From the NCBI GenBank assembly GCA_037139195.1, contig JBAXGW010000045.1, forward strand, positions 1-38,106: DNA of 38,106 nt, in the 5' to 3' direction. A program made the translations under genes and the position numbers. The number at the start of each line of letters is the position of its first letter. Positions within the stretch are counted from its first letter, which is position 1. Shown in pieces: positions 30,548 to 38,106 of the stretch. This DNA comes from JBAXGW01 sp037139195. GTDB lineage: Bacteria > Bacteroidota > Bacteroidia > Bacteroidales > JAHJDW01. The notes beneath the pieces were generated by a model. That model was not told the DNA's origin and ran no database searches. It worked only from the letters and a program-made list of their open reading frames with translations.

Positions 30548-32179
30548 TTATTCTGAAAAGACCACATCAATAGGCACTTTCTTCGCTTGTAACTTCTCAA
30601 TATCTTGCTGCAACTGCACCTTAACAAATCCTTTTTGATTTAAAAATTTCGAAAATCCATCATAATCTTGATTCCCTTGTAAAACCAATATTTTCTTTAA
30701 TAATACATCCATTGCAATTCCCATTCGTTCAGGAGCAACAGAATAGGTTCCATCAGCTGAATTTCTTTTAAAAGCTCCATTTTCTTCAAAAACATTAAAT
30801 ATCAACATATTAACTTTCCCTTGAAAATTTGTTGTTCCAAATCTTATAGAACGAACAATTCCTGCTAAAAAAGTAACATAATTATCTAAAACATCCACTT
30901 CTTTTATAACGCCCTTATCAAAAAGCTTATTCGACATATAAAGCGCCAACATATTTGCTTTTATTTCTTCCATTAAATAGTATTGCTCTTTCAATACAGA
31001 TTTGCTATTGCCCTTTCCTTCAATATCATCCTTTACACCAAGCAGATGCGACATTTTTTGAAACATAACAAAATAGAAAAACGCATCAAATTTAACGTTA
31101 ACCTGCTGATTACTACTAACAAAACCAAGAGCTAAAGGCTTTAAAATATTGTCAAACTTAAGTTTCATTAAATTTTTAATATTAATGTTACGAATTCCTT
31201 TTCTTTCCATCATATTTTCGTCATTTGGCAACGACATTGCAATTGTCTTACCTTCAGAATTGGTAAATCCCTTGCAATAAATCATGTCTTCAACAACAAT
31301 TTGTGTTTTCGAATTTGCCGAAGATTTCTTATATCTGCTGTCTATAGGTAATTCTTTTTGTAATTGAGGCAAATAGGACGTGTATTTTTTATACTCTTCG
31401 CCCCACGATTTATCTTTAATAAAAATCAACCCTTGGTAGGCAGTTTTCAATCCCATAAATCGATCCTCATAAGTTTCAATTGGACCAATAACAATATCTA
31501 AGTTACTGTTTTTTACATCAAGCCAAGCCTCATCACTTTTTGTATAATTATCTGTAATCAATGCTTCTGCTCTCAGCTCTAAATATTTTTTAAATGCCTT
31601 GTCATCAGCTATTTCTGTTGCTTTTAACAAATAGTCAGATGCTTCTTTTAATTTTATTTTATATTCGTCACAATATTTTATTGCATATAACTTTCCTGAT
31701 TTATCACGACGAATAATCGAATAATTTGAATTTTTAAGTGTATCTTGAAACGAATTAAACTCTTGGGTTGTAATATCTTTAGGATAATAATTTGCTCCTA
31801 AGGGTTTGCTTTCATAATTTTTAACAAACGGTTTATTCCCATTTAATCGCTCCCAAGGTCCATAATTCTGCAAGAAAAAAGTTCGTTCTGCTGTATCCAT
31901 AATTGATTTCAAGGCAGCTGTTTTATCGCCAAAACTCTGAATCCAATATAAATCATCCATTACATCACATGCTTTTTTCAAAAGTGGCAGCATTTTGTTT
32001 TCATTTGCTGTTAGCAATGATGTATCACCTGATAATCTTTCTACAACGTACTGGCTAACTCTTTCCGAAACACCATCTTTTAATGAATCAACAGAGCTTG
32101 TTTTCCCATTCTCTTTTGTGTTACATGAATACTGAAACATACTGAATATCAATAAAACTATGATACTTGTCTTTTTCAT
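30548..32179 (-). CDS. M49 (dipeptidyl-peptidase III)-like lipoprotein, probably inactive
   Basis: This 543-residue protein has a lipobox (SMFQYSC, C19), so it is anchored in a membrane. Its order of segments follows the Bacteroidetes M49-like peptidases: PWERLNGNKPFV, LGANYYPKDIT, then GPIETYEDRFMGLKTAYQG, and a C-terminal domain. In active M49 enzymes zinc is held by HExxxH and a later EE(C/x)(R/K)A(E/D). Here the first motif reads F373-Q374-KMS-H378, so the first histidine and the catalytic glutamate are lost. The second reads EEIKAN (404-409), with N in place of the acidic residue. The fold looks intact and the frame is open, so it is more likely a pseudoenzyme than a pseudogene. The family assignment is by eye. 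Confidence 0.78.
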   Translation of the reverse strand: MKKTSIIVLLIFSMFQYSCNTKENGKTSSVDSLKDGVSERVSQYVVERLSGDTSLLTANENKMLPLLKKACDVMDDLYWIQSFGDKTAALKSIMDTAERTFFLQNYGPWERLNGNKPFVKNYESKPLGANYYPKDITTQEFNSFQDTLKNSNYSIIRRDKSGKLYAIKYCDEYKIKLKEASDYLLKATEIADDKAFKKYLELRAEALITDNYTKSDEAWLDVKNSNLDIVIGPIETYEDRFMGLKTAYQGLIFIKDKSWGEEYKKYTSYLPQLQKELPIDSRYKKSSANSKTQIVVEDMIYCKGFTNSEGKTIAMSLPNDENMMERKGIRNINIKNLMKLKFDNILKPLALGFVSSNQQVNVKFDAFFYFVMFQKMSHLLGVKDDIEGKGNSKSVLKEQYYLMEEIKANMLALYMSNKLFDKGVIKEVDVLDNYVTFLAGIVRSIRFGTTNFQGKVNMLIFNVFEENGAFKRNSADGTYSVAPERMGIAMDVLLKKILVLQGNQDYDGFSKFLNQKGFVKVQLQQDIEKLQAKKVPIDVVFSE

Positions 32180-32239
32180 AACTATAATTTAGTGAATATT
32201 GGTTCTAAAGAAAAAATTATGCACGAATATACCAATTTT

Positions 32240-33508
32240 TTAATATATAAAAAACTTTTTAACGATGAGATTGCCAAAGTTATCGTTTAGTTTTACAAAG
32301 TAAATACCTGAAACAAACTTTTTTGTTGAAATAGTTATACTCTGATTCTGAGAAGAAAAACAGGTATTATTGGCATATAGATTTTGTCCAGCAATATTAA
32401 AAATAGAAATATTCCAATTGTGAAAAGAAGAATTATTTGAAAAAACTGTTAATTCTGAATTAAAAAAATTGATCGAAAATAAATCATTTGGCTTTTCTGA
32501 AATATCGGAAGCATTAGCATCAAGTTTTAATTTTAAAACCACAGGTAAATGATCCGACATATTATACAATGCATTAATGATATTTTGTGGAGCACTATTA
32601 TTTGTGCCATTTGTGAGCGATTTATTTAAATGCAAACCATCTTGCCCAACTGCTTTATAACTATTAGGAATATATGACACCCCATTTAGACCAGCTAACA
32701 CGGGATACGAAGTAAGTATAAAATCGAATCTATCGTCTAATCCTCCACTTGCAGCACAGTTATTTGATGTTGAATGTGTAGATTGAGTATGACAAATTGC
32801 ATAATTTGAATTATCGCTCCAACTTCCCATTTTATTTATTGGATCGTAAAAACGAATGCTTGAATTAGAATAATTTGTTAGATTTTGAAAAGCTGTTTCG
32901 GTATTGGTATATAAATTAAAATCACCCATCACCAAATAATTACCTGAAGTATGGGTATTTAAATGATTCATTAACAGAAGCGTCATTTGCCCTCTTTCGT
33001 CAGCATCTGCCGTTGTAGAACCTGCCTTTAAATGAGCTGATATACAAGTAAAAAAAACAGTATCATTCCCCGAAAAATCTTGCATTTTCGAATAAAACTT
33101 ATACAAGTTAATATCTCTAATACTTGTTATTATACGTTCTTGGGAATGAAGAACCAGTTTATTTTTATTATAATAAACCATATTTATTATATCTGAATTT
33201 GAACCATTTGAATATTGTGCACGCAAATAGTCGCTGCTGCCATTTATATTCAACACGGAATCAGAAATCTGACTGTAAAACGATGATAGTTTGCTAATTT
33301 CGTTTACTGATAAAATATCAGGCTTGATGTAATCAGTTATTATTCTAAGATTTGAATTTTTACCTGATATATTATTATTTGTTTCGTCGCAATAGGCAGT
33401 TGGTGCAGCATAATTTAGCAAATTATAGTGCATAACAACAATTGTATCCTGCGAATTAGCAATTGAATAAAAAAGCAACAATAAGGAAACAAAAATAATT
33501 CGAAGCAT
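32240..33508 (-). CDS. Secreted endonuclease/exonuclease/phosphatase-fold protein with T9SS tail
   Basis: The product starts with a signal peptide (MLRIIFVSLLLLFYSIANSQ). Then comes an EEP (DNase I-like) domain with the usual landmarks in order: VMHYNLLNYA, DILSVNEI (catalytic E), FTCISAHLKAG, YLVMGDFNLY (D and N), DDRFDFILTS and SDHLPVVLKL (terminal D-H pair). The last 80 residues form a type IX secretion tail (ISIFNIAGQNLY, VSGIYFVKLND, VKKFFIY). It probably degrades extracellular nucleic acids or acts as a phosphodiesterase on the cell surface. The ATG at 33508 opens the signal peptide and is preferred over an upstream TTG. Confidence 0.87.
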   Translation of the reverse strand: MLRIIFVSLLLLFYSIANSQDTIVVMHYNLLNYAAPTAYCDETNNNISGKNSNLRIITDYIKPDILSVNEISKLSSFYSQISDSVLNINGSSDYLRAQYSNGSNSDIINMVYYNKNKLVLHSQERIITSIRDINLYKFYSKMQDFSGNDTVFFTCISAHLKAGSTTADADERGQMTLLLMNHLNTHTSGNYLVMGDFNLYTNTETAFQNLTNYSNSSIRFYDPINKMGSWSDNSNYAICHTQSTHSTSNNCAASGGLDDRFDFILTSYPVLAGLNGVSYIPNSYKAVGQDGLHLNKSLTNGTNNSAPQNIINALYNMSDHLPVVLKLKLDANASDISEKPNDLFSINFFNSELTVFSNNSSFHNWNISIFNIAGQNLYANNTCFSSQNQSITISTKKFVSGIYFVKLNDNFGNLIVKKFFIY

Positions 33509-33537
33509 AAATTGGTGGTTAATAACAAGCAATAATT

Positions 33538-33741
33538 TTATTTTTTTGCAGTGCTTGCTGTCGAATCAGGTTTTGCTATATCAGCATTTAAGTCATTAAG
33601 CGATGAATTTACACTAGAATCGGCATCTTTTGATTGAGCCTGTTCAATTTCCTTCGTTTCTTGATCTCCTGATTTCGAATTACAAGCTTGAAAAGAAAAT
33701 GCAAAAATACAAATAGCAGTTGCGAATAATACCTTTTTCAT
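33538..33741 (-). CDS. Small lipoprotein of unknown function
   Basis: The 67-residue product has a signal peptide with lipobox FQAC (C20), followed by a short, highly charged and serine/alanine-rich tail (GDQETKEIEQAQSKDADSSVNSS). It has no recognisable domain. Such tiny lipoproteins are common in Bacteroidetes genomes and usually uncharacterised. It lies 29 nt before the nuclease gene on the same strand, so the two may be co-transcribed. R1 copy E ends about 30 nt upstream of its ATG. Confidence 0.72.
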   Translation of the reverse strand: MKKVLFATAICIFAFSFQACNSKSGDQETKEIEQAQSKDADSSVNSSLNDLNADIAKPDSTASTAKK

Positions 33742-33769
33742 TTGTTTTCAGTTTTTTATGTTTAACATT

Positions 33770-33881
33770 AATCCGCAAGCTATATGTTCATTTTCCTTAT
33801 AGACTCCGCTCAGCCTGCGGTCACTCAGAGTAAAGTCGAAAAGCATTTATTGTTAACATCCCATAAATTCCTTGCGGATTT
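33770..33881 (-). repeat. R1 hairpin element, copy E, with both terminal repeats
   Basis: This copy shows the element's ends best: AATCCGCAAG (33770) and CTTGCGGATT (33871-33880) are exact inverted repeats. Inside is a GACTCCGCTCAG...ACTCAGAGT palindrome remnant. Read on the minus strand it ends about 30 nt before the small lipoprotein ATG, the same orientation relative to a gene as copies A, C and D. Confidence 0.75.
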
Positions 33882-33886
33882 ATGAT

Positions 33887-34939
33887 TTAATTATAATATT
33901 TCTTATACCAATCAACAAAGCTCTTTATTCCATCATTCACACTAGTAGAAGGTTTAAAATCAATCAGCTTATACAAATCAGACACATCGGCAAAAGTGCT
34001 AGACACGTCACATTTGTGCATAGGTTTTAGTTCTCTTAATGCTTTTTTCCCGAGATTTAACTCTATCGCATCGATAAACTGAGTTAGTTTTACTGGTGAA
34101 TTATTGCCTATATTAAAAATTTGATAAGGAGCTGATGAAGTAGCCGGACTAGGATTCTTTTTATCCCATTCTTCATTTGCAATTGGCGTTTTATTTACTA
34201 ATCTGCTAATAGCTTCAACTATATCATCGACATAGGTGAAATCGCGTTCCATATTGCCATAATTAAAAATTTCTACCGGTTTGTCTTCCATTATTGCCTT
34301 TGCAAATATAAACAAAGCCATATCAGGTCTGCCCCAAGGTCCATAAACTGTAAAAAAACGCAAGCCTGTGGTTGGCAATCCATACACATAACTGTATGTA
34401 TGTGCCATCAGCTCATTGCTTTTTTTTGAAACAGCATACATGCTTAAAGGATGATCTACATTATGCGAAGTAGAAAATGGCTGCTCAGAATTCAGCCCAT
34501 AAACACTTGAGCTACTAGCGTATAATAAATGTTTAATATTGTTTACTCTAGATGCTTCAAGAATATTTAGAAATCCAACGATATTACTTTGAACATAAGC
34601 ATCGGGATTGGTTAAACTATATCTAACTCCAGCCTGCGCTGCAAGGTTAACAACGTAATCAAATTTTTCAGTTTCAAACAAATTATTGATTTCTTGTTTG
34701 TCTTCCAAATTCATTTTTATAAAACGATAGTTTGGATACTTAGAGCTTAGAGCAAATTTATTCTGAGCTATTTCGTTTTCGTTTATTCCCGAAAATGTTA
34801 ATCGAGCATATTTCAATCGAACATCGTAATAATCATTAATAGCATCAAGTCCAACTACTTCAAATCCTTGTTTTAATAATTTTTCGGCTAAATGAAAGCC
34901 TATAAAACCAGCAGTTCCTGTTACAAGTATTTTGCTCAT
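33887..34939 (-). CDS. NAD-dependent epimerase (UDP-glucuronate 4-epimerase-like)
   Basis: This short-chain (extended SDR) enzyme has the nucleotide fold GTAGFIG (8-14) and the catalytic Y168-x3-K172 in MYAVSKK, with the serine run SSSSVYG (142-148). LAAQAGVRYSLTNPDAYVQSN is the typical signature of UDP-glucuronate 4-epimerases (CapI-like), which supply UDP-galacturonate for surface polysaccharides. LRFFTVYGPWGRPDMA supports this. It is the third gene of the operon gmd-fcl-epimerase, overlapping fcl by 4 nt (ATGA). The sugar specificity is inferred from these signatures. Confidence 0.88.
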   Translation of the reverse strand: MSKILVTGTAGFIGFHLAEKLLKQGFEVVGLDAINDYYDVRLKYARLTFSGINENEIAQNKFALSSKYPNYRFIKMNLEDKQEINNLFETEKFDYVVNLAAQAGVRYSLTNPDAYVQSNIVGFLNILEASRVNNIKHLLYASSSSVYGLNSEQPFSTSHNVDHPLSMYAVSKKSNELMAHTYSYVYGLPTTGLRFFTVYGPWGRPDMALFIFAKAIMEDKPVEIFNYGNMERDFTYVDDIVEAISRLVNKTPIANEEWDKKNPSPATSSAPYQIFNIGNNSPVKLTQFIDAIELNLGKKALRELKPMHKCDVSSTFADVSDLYKLIDFKPSTSVNDGIKSFVDWYKKYYN

Positions 34940-35865
34940 ATATTTTTTTCTAAAAAACTTTGGTAAGCTAATTTTATTCCTTGTCTGAGTTCAATTTTTC
35001 TTTTAAATCCAAGCTTCTCTAAATAGGAAACATCTAAAAGTTTTCGTAATGTACCATCTGGTTTTGAGCTATCAAACTTTAATTCTCCTTTAAATTCGAC
35101 AACATCACTAATTAATAACGCCAAATCTTTAATGCTTATCTCATCACCAGTTCCAATATTTACAAATTGCTTTTCATTATAAGTTTCCATTAAATAAACG
35201 CAAGCGGCAGCCATATCTTCAACATACATAAACTCTCTTAACGGACTCCCTGAACCCCACACCTCAACACAAGGTTTATTTTGAACTTTTGCTTCGTGCA
35301 CTTTGCGAATCAACGCAGGCAACACATGCGAAGTTTCTAAATCATAGTTATCATTTGGTCCGTATAAATTAGTTGGCATAACCGATATAAAATTGCAATT
35401 ATATTGATCGCGATATGCTTCACACATTTTTATACCCGAAATTTTTGCTATTGCATAAGGTTCATTTGTTGGCTCAAGAATTCCAGTCAGCAAATACTCT
35501 TCCTTCATGGGCTGTGGACAGCTCTTTGGATAAATACACGAGCTACCCAAAAATAATAACTTCTTAACGTTATTCAAATAACTTTGATGAATTATATTAT
35601 TCTGAATTTGAATGTTTTCGTAAATGAACTGTGCTCTGTAAGTATTGTTAGCATGAATTCCACCTACTTTTGCAGCAGCTAAGAAAACATATTCGGGCTT
35701 TTCTGCTTCAAAAAAACGAGCAACATCAGCCTGGTTTGTTAGATCCAGTTCTGAAAATTCTTTATAAACAATATTCGTATGACCTTTTTGTTGCAGATTA
35801 CGAACAATAGCAGAACCTACCATTCCCTTGTGACCTGCAACATATATTTTACTAGATAATTCCAT
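34936..35865 (-). CDS. fcl: GDP-L-fucose synthase
   Basis: This bifunctional epimerase-reductase turns GDP-4-keto-6-deoxymannose into GDP-L-fucose with NADPH. It has GHKGMVG (11-17) for the cofactor, SSCIYP (108-113) and the catalytic Y137-x3-K141 in YAIAKISG. The signature MPTNLYGPNDNYD and GSGSPLREFMYVEDMA are typical. At 309 residues it is of family length. It starts 1 nt after the stop of gmd and overlaps the next gene by 4 nt, so the three genes are one operon for surface glycan building blocks. Confidence 0.95.
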   Translation of the reverse strand: MELSSKIYVAGHKGMVGSAIVRNLQQKGHTNIVYKEFSELDLTNQADVARFFEAEKPEYVFLAAAKVGGIHANNTYRAQFIYENIQIQNNIIHQSYLNNVKKLLFLGSSCIYPKSCPQPMKEEYLLTGILEPTNEPYAIAKISGIKMCEAYRDQYNCNFISVMPTNLYGPNDNYDLETSHVLPALIRKVHEAKVQNKPCVEVWGSGSPLREFMYVEDMAAACVYLMETYNEKQFVNIGTGDEISIKDLALLISDVVEFKGELKFDSSKPDGTLRKLLDVSYLEKLGFKRKIELRQGIKLAYQSFLEKNI

Positions 35866-35866
35866 T

Positions 35867-36979
35867 TTACTCGAAATAATTTTTAATGCGGTAGCCTCCT
35901 TCTTTCAAATACTTTTGTTTTTCCATAAGATGCAAATCCGATGTCATCATATCTTTCACTAAATCAGAAAGTGCATATTTTGGAGTCCAATTGAGTTTTG
36001 TATTTGCTTTAGTTGGGTCGCCTATTAATAAATCAACTTCTGTAGGACGGAAATATTTTGGATCAACTGATAGCACTTCTTTTCCAATTGGCAATTGATA
36101 CTTTTCATTATTGCATTTAGCAACGAATGCTTTTTCATCAATGCCTTCACCTTTAAATTCGAGTTCTATACCAACCTCGCTGAATGCCATTTTAACAAAA
36201 TCACGAACTTCAGTTGTTTTGCCGGTTGCAATCACAAAATCTTCAGGAGTTTCTTGTTGTAAAATTAAATACATTGCCTCAACATAATCTTTAGCGTGTC
36301 CCCAATCTCTTTTAGCAGAAAGGTTTCCTAAATACAATTTATCTTGCATACCCATTGCTATTTTAGAAACAGCACGTGTGATTTTACGAGTAACGAATGT
36401 TTCGCCTCTGATAGGAGATTCATGGTTAAATAAAATACCATTACAAGCGTAAATTCCATAAGCCTCACGATAATTTACCGTTATCCAATACGCATACATT
36501 TTAGCCACGGCATAAGGACTGCGAGGGTAAAATGGCGTTTTCTCAGATTGAGGAACTTCTTGCACTAAGCCATAAAGCTCACTTGTAGAAGCTTGATATA
36601 TTTTTGTCTTTTTTATTAAATTCAGCAATCTCACAGCTTCAAGAATTCTTAGAGTTCCTATTCCATCGGCATTTGCAGTATATTCTGGCGTATCGAAACT
36701 AACCTGAACATGCGACATAGCGCCTAAATTATATATTTCATCTGGCTGAACCTCTTGAATAATGCGAATCAAATTTGTAGAATCGGTTAAGTCGCCATGA
36801 TGCAATATGAAATTTCTATTTTCAATATGTGGATCTTGATATAAATGGTCGATTCTGTCGGTGTTAAATAAAGAGCTTCTGCGCTTTATACCGTGAACAA
36901 TATATCCTTTTTTAAGCAAAAACTCTGCTAAATAGGCCCCATCTTGCCCTGTAATTCCTGTGATTAACGCTACTTTCAC
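35867..36979 (-). CDS. gmd: GDP-mannose 4,6-dehydratase
   Basis: The first step from GDP-mannose to GDP-fucose. The cofactor loop is GITGQDG (8-14), the catalytic residues are in STSELYG (131-137) and Y156-x3-K160 (SPYAVAKMYA), and FNHESPIRGETFVTRKITRAV is the family signature for the GDP-binding part. At 370 residues it is full length. The start codon is GTG; no ATG is nearby in frame. A TATCTTTG box on the minus strand (37016-37009) is an exact -7 match without a good -33 partner. It heads the operon. Confidence 0.96.
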   Translation of the reverse strand: MKVALITGITGQDGAYLAEFLLKKGYIVHGIKRRSSLFNTDRIDHLYQDPHIENRNFILHHGDLTDSTNLIRIIQEVQPDEIYNLGAMSHVQVSFDTPEYTANADGIGTLRILEAVRLLNLIKKTKIYQASTSELYGLVQEVPQSEKTPFYPRSPYAVAKMYAYWITVNYREAYGIYACNGILFNHESPIRGETFVTRKITRAVSKIAMGMQDKLYLGNLSAKRDWGHAKDYVEAMYLILQQETPEDFVIATGKTTEVRDFVKMAFSEVGIELEFKGEGIDEKAFVAKCNNEKYQLPIGKEVLSVDPKYFRPTEVDLLIGDPTKANTKLNWTPKYALSDLVKDMMTSDLHLMEKQKYLKEGGYRIKNYFE

Positions 36980-37008
36980 TGTGATTTAATTAGTTATAAA
37001 ATAGAAAA

Positions 37009-37016
37009 CAAAGATA
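37009..37016 (-). promoter_or_regulatory. -7 box of the gmd operon
   Basis: TATCTTTG on the minus strand is an exact -7 box 30 nt before the GTG start. No TTTG is found at the usual -33 spacing, so the promoter may be weak or need an activator. Confidence 0.45.
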
Positions 37017-37101
37017 ATAAAATATATTAATTTTTTCAGCGATAAGTTTTTCAAGTTTTAACATTCAACAACATTGAAGAAATACATTCAAATATGACAT
37101 A

Positions 37102-37139
37102 AAAAAAAGCACCGTCAATTTGCAAACTGACGGTGCTTT
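37102..37139 (-). terminator. Intrinsic terminator of the repeat-protein gene
   Basis: On the minus strand AAAGCACCGTCA (37139-37128) pairs perfectly with TGACGGTGCTTT (37117-37106), followed by a run of T. It ends the transcript of the gene finishing at 37159. Confidence 0.88.
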
Positions 37140-37158
37140 CAAAATTGATATTAAATAA

Positions 37159-38106
37159 TTAATCTTTTATAATTTTAAACGATTGCAATTCTTTATTTCT
37201 GTCCAATACTTTTAAAACATAAGTTGCAGGCACAAGTGAGTGCATTGAAATTTTTGTTTCACTTGACTCAATCTTTTTATTTAGTATTTGTTTTCCATTT
37301 AAATCAAATAACTGATAAGTTAGTTTATCTGAGTTAAAATTATCCAATTTCAAGTTAACAAAGTCAATTACAGGATTTGGATATACCGAAATTGAATTTG
37401 ATTGAATTGAGGTTTCAATTCCTGTTGACAATTCAAAATTAGCCACCAATGTTCTGTCTGCACTTGCAGTAAAAGCAAAGGTTGCATTCGTTGAAACTTG
37501 CGTTCCGCTTTCTGTCCAGTTAACAAATGTATAGCCAGTATTAGGCGTTGCTATTAAAGAAACATTATCGCCATAATTGTAATTGCCATCACCAGTTATT
37601 GTTCCAGTACTTACTGGGCTTACGCTTGCAGAAATCAAATAGGTATTGATGGCAAAGTTTGCTGTTACATCAATATTTCCTGTAACATTCAAATCTGTTC
37701 TTGGATTTGTTGTGCTTGCATCAGACCAATCTACAAAGTGATATCCTGTATTTGGCACTGCTGTTACTGCAGTTCCGTTTGCATTATAGTTTACGGTTTG
37801 ATTTGCTGTTCCTGTTATTGAACCATTTGTGCCTGCTGCATAATCAAGCGTATAAGTATTGATGGCAAAGTTTGCTGTAACACTAATGTTTGCTGTAACA
37901 TTCAAATCTGTTCTTGGATTTGTTGTGCTTGCATCGCTCCAATTTACAAAGTGATATCCTGTATTTGGTATAGCTTCAACCGAAGTTCCGTTTGCATTAT
38001 AGTTTACGGTTTGGCTTGCTGTTCCTGTTATTGAACCATTTGTGCCTGCTACATAATCAAGCGTATAAGTATTGATGGCAAAGTTTGCTGTTACATCAAT
38101 ATTTCC
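37159..38106 (-). CDS. T9SS surface protein with InlB-type repeats (5' end beyond the window)
   Basis: The frame is open through the right edge, so the N-terminus is missing. Visible are repeats of 71 residues (213 bp) of the Listeria-Bacteroides / InlB B-repeat type: NFAINTYTLDY, GTNGSITGTA, QTVNYNANGT, TGYHFVDWSDAS, NPRTDLNVT. Two further copies are nearly identical in DNA (38069, 37856 and 37643 mark equal points). A variant repeat (TGYTFVNWTESGT) follows, then a type IX sorting tail (ISVYPNPVIDFVNL, FDLNGKQILN, LVPATYVLKV). It is a secreted, surface-attached repeat protein, possibly an adhesin. Confidence 0.85.
   Translation of the reverse strand, partial: GNIDVTANFAINTYTLDYVAGTNGSITGTASQTVNYNANGTSVEAIPNTGYHFVNWSDASTTNPRTDLNVTANISVTANFAINTYTLDYAAGTNGSITGTANQTVNYNANGTAVTAVPNTGYHFVDWSDASTTNPRTDLNVTGNIDVTANFAINTYLISASVSPVSTGTITGDGNYNYGDNVSLIATPNTGYTFVNWTESGTQVSTNATFAFTASADRTLVANFELSTGIETSIQSNSISVYPNPVIDFVNLKLDNFNSDKLTYQLFDLNGKQILNKKIESSETKISMHSLVPATYVLKVLDRNKELQSFKIIKD
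37643..38106. repeat. 213-bp tandem repeats inside the surface protein gene
   Basis: The word GTATTGATGGCAAAG recurs at 37643, 37856 and 38069, exactly 213 bp apart, and the intervening DNA is nearly identical. Such repeats can change in number by recombination. The array continues beyond the window. Confidence 0.85.

Noticed and set aside
30548..32179. Calling the M49-like gene a pseudogene
   Set aside because: The frame, lipobox and flanking motifs are intact; only the active-site residues differ, which fits a pseudoenzyme better.

Overview
The window reads as chromosomal DNA of a low-GC member of the Bacteroidetes (Bacteroidota); no genus can be assigned from the sequence. Three things support this. 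Three genes end in, or run through, Por-type (type IX secretion, T9SS) C-terminal sorting tails. Signal peptides commonly end in ...AQ or ...SQ. Most recognisable promoters follow the Bacteroidetes pattern TTTG-N19-TAnnTTTG, exactly matched four times (before 9688, 12714, 16713 and 29863). There is no rRNA, tRNA, CRISPR array, phage or insertion sequence with a transposase gene.

Layout. 1-4901: a beta-barrel protein, an ABC-F ATPase, and an ECF sigma/anti-sigma pair. 4902-5619: a gene-free block of nested repeats. 5620-7415: the cysteine pair cysK-cysE. 7685-13469: a T9SS cargo protein, a 1.4-kb gene-free stretch with a 21-bp heptad minisatellite and a possible small RNA, a PQQ-type propeller, a lipoprotein, and a PolB-like exonuclease. 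13470-13966: a convergent gap holding a second possible small RNA. 13967-18724: an orphan OppC-type permease, a family 9 glycosyltransferase, and the tRNA genes for threonylcarbamoyl-AMP synthase and CCA-adding enzyme. 18761-24629: a TPR protein, a divergent HxlR regulator/quinone-oxidoreductase module, a radical SAM protein, a double iron-sulfur protein, and three tandem TonB-C-domain proteins. 24720-32179: Tex, two barrel proteins, a GH25 lysozyme, a cupin, Fe-superoxide dismutase, and an M49-like lipoprotein whose catalytic residues are lost. 32240-38106: a secreted EEP nuclease/phosphatase, a small lipoprotein, the GDP-fucose operon gmd-fcl-epimerase, and a truncated T9SS repeat protein.

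Genes that work together: cysK and cysE make cysteine from serine; the sigma and anti-sigma genes overlap and form a signalling pair; gmd and fcl make GDP-L-fucose and the epimerase makes a further nucleotide sugar for surface glycans; TsaC-like and CCA enzymes both serve tRNA maturation; the HxlR module probably senses electrophiles or quinones.

The least ordinary content is non-coding. A family of about 100-140-bp hairpin elements ends in CTTGCGGATT, and four of its five copies end within about 30 nt of a start codon. Two promoter-hairpin-terminator arrangements look like unannotated small RNA genes, one of them behind a phased 21-bp direct-repeat operator. Start codons were re-chosen where an in-frame ATG behind a signal peptide or promoter was better than an upstream TTG. 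All functional statements rest on motif recognition by eye; no database search was run.
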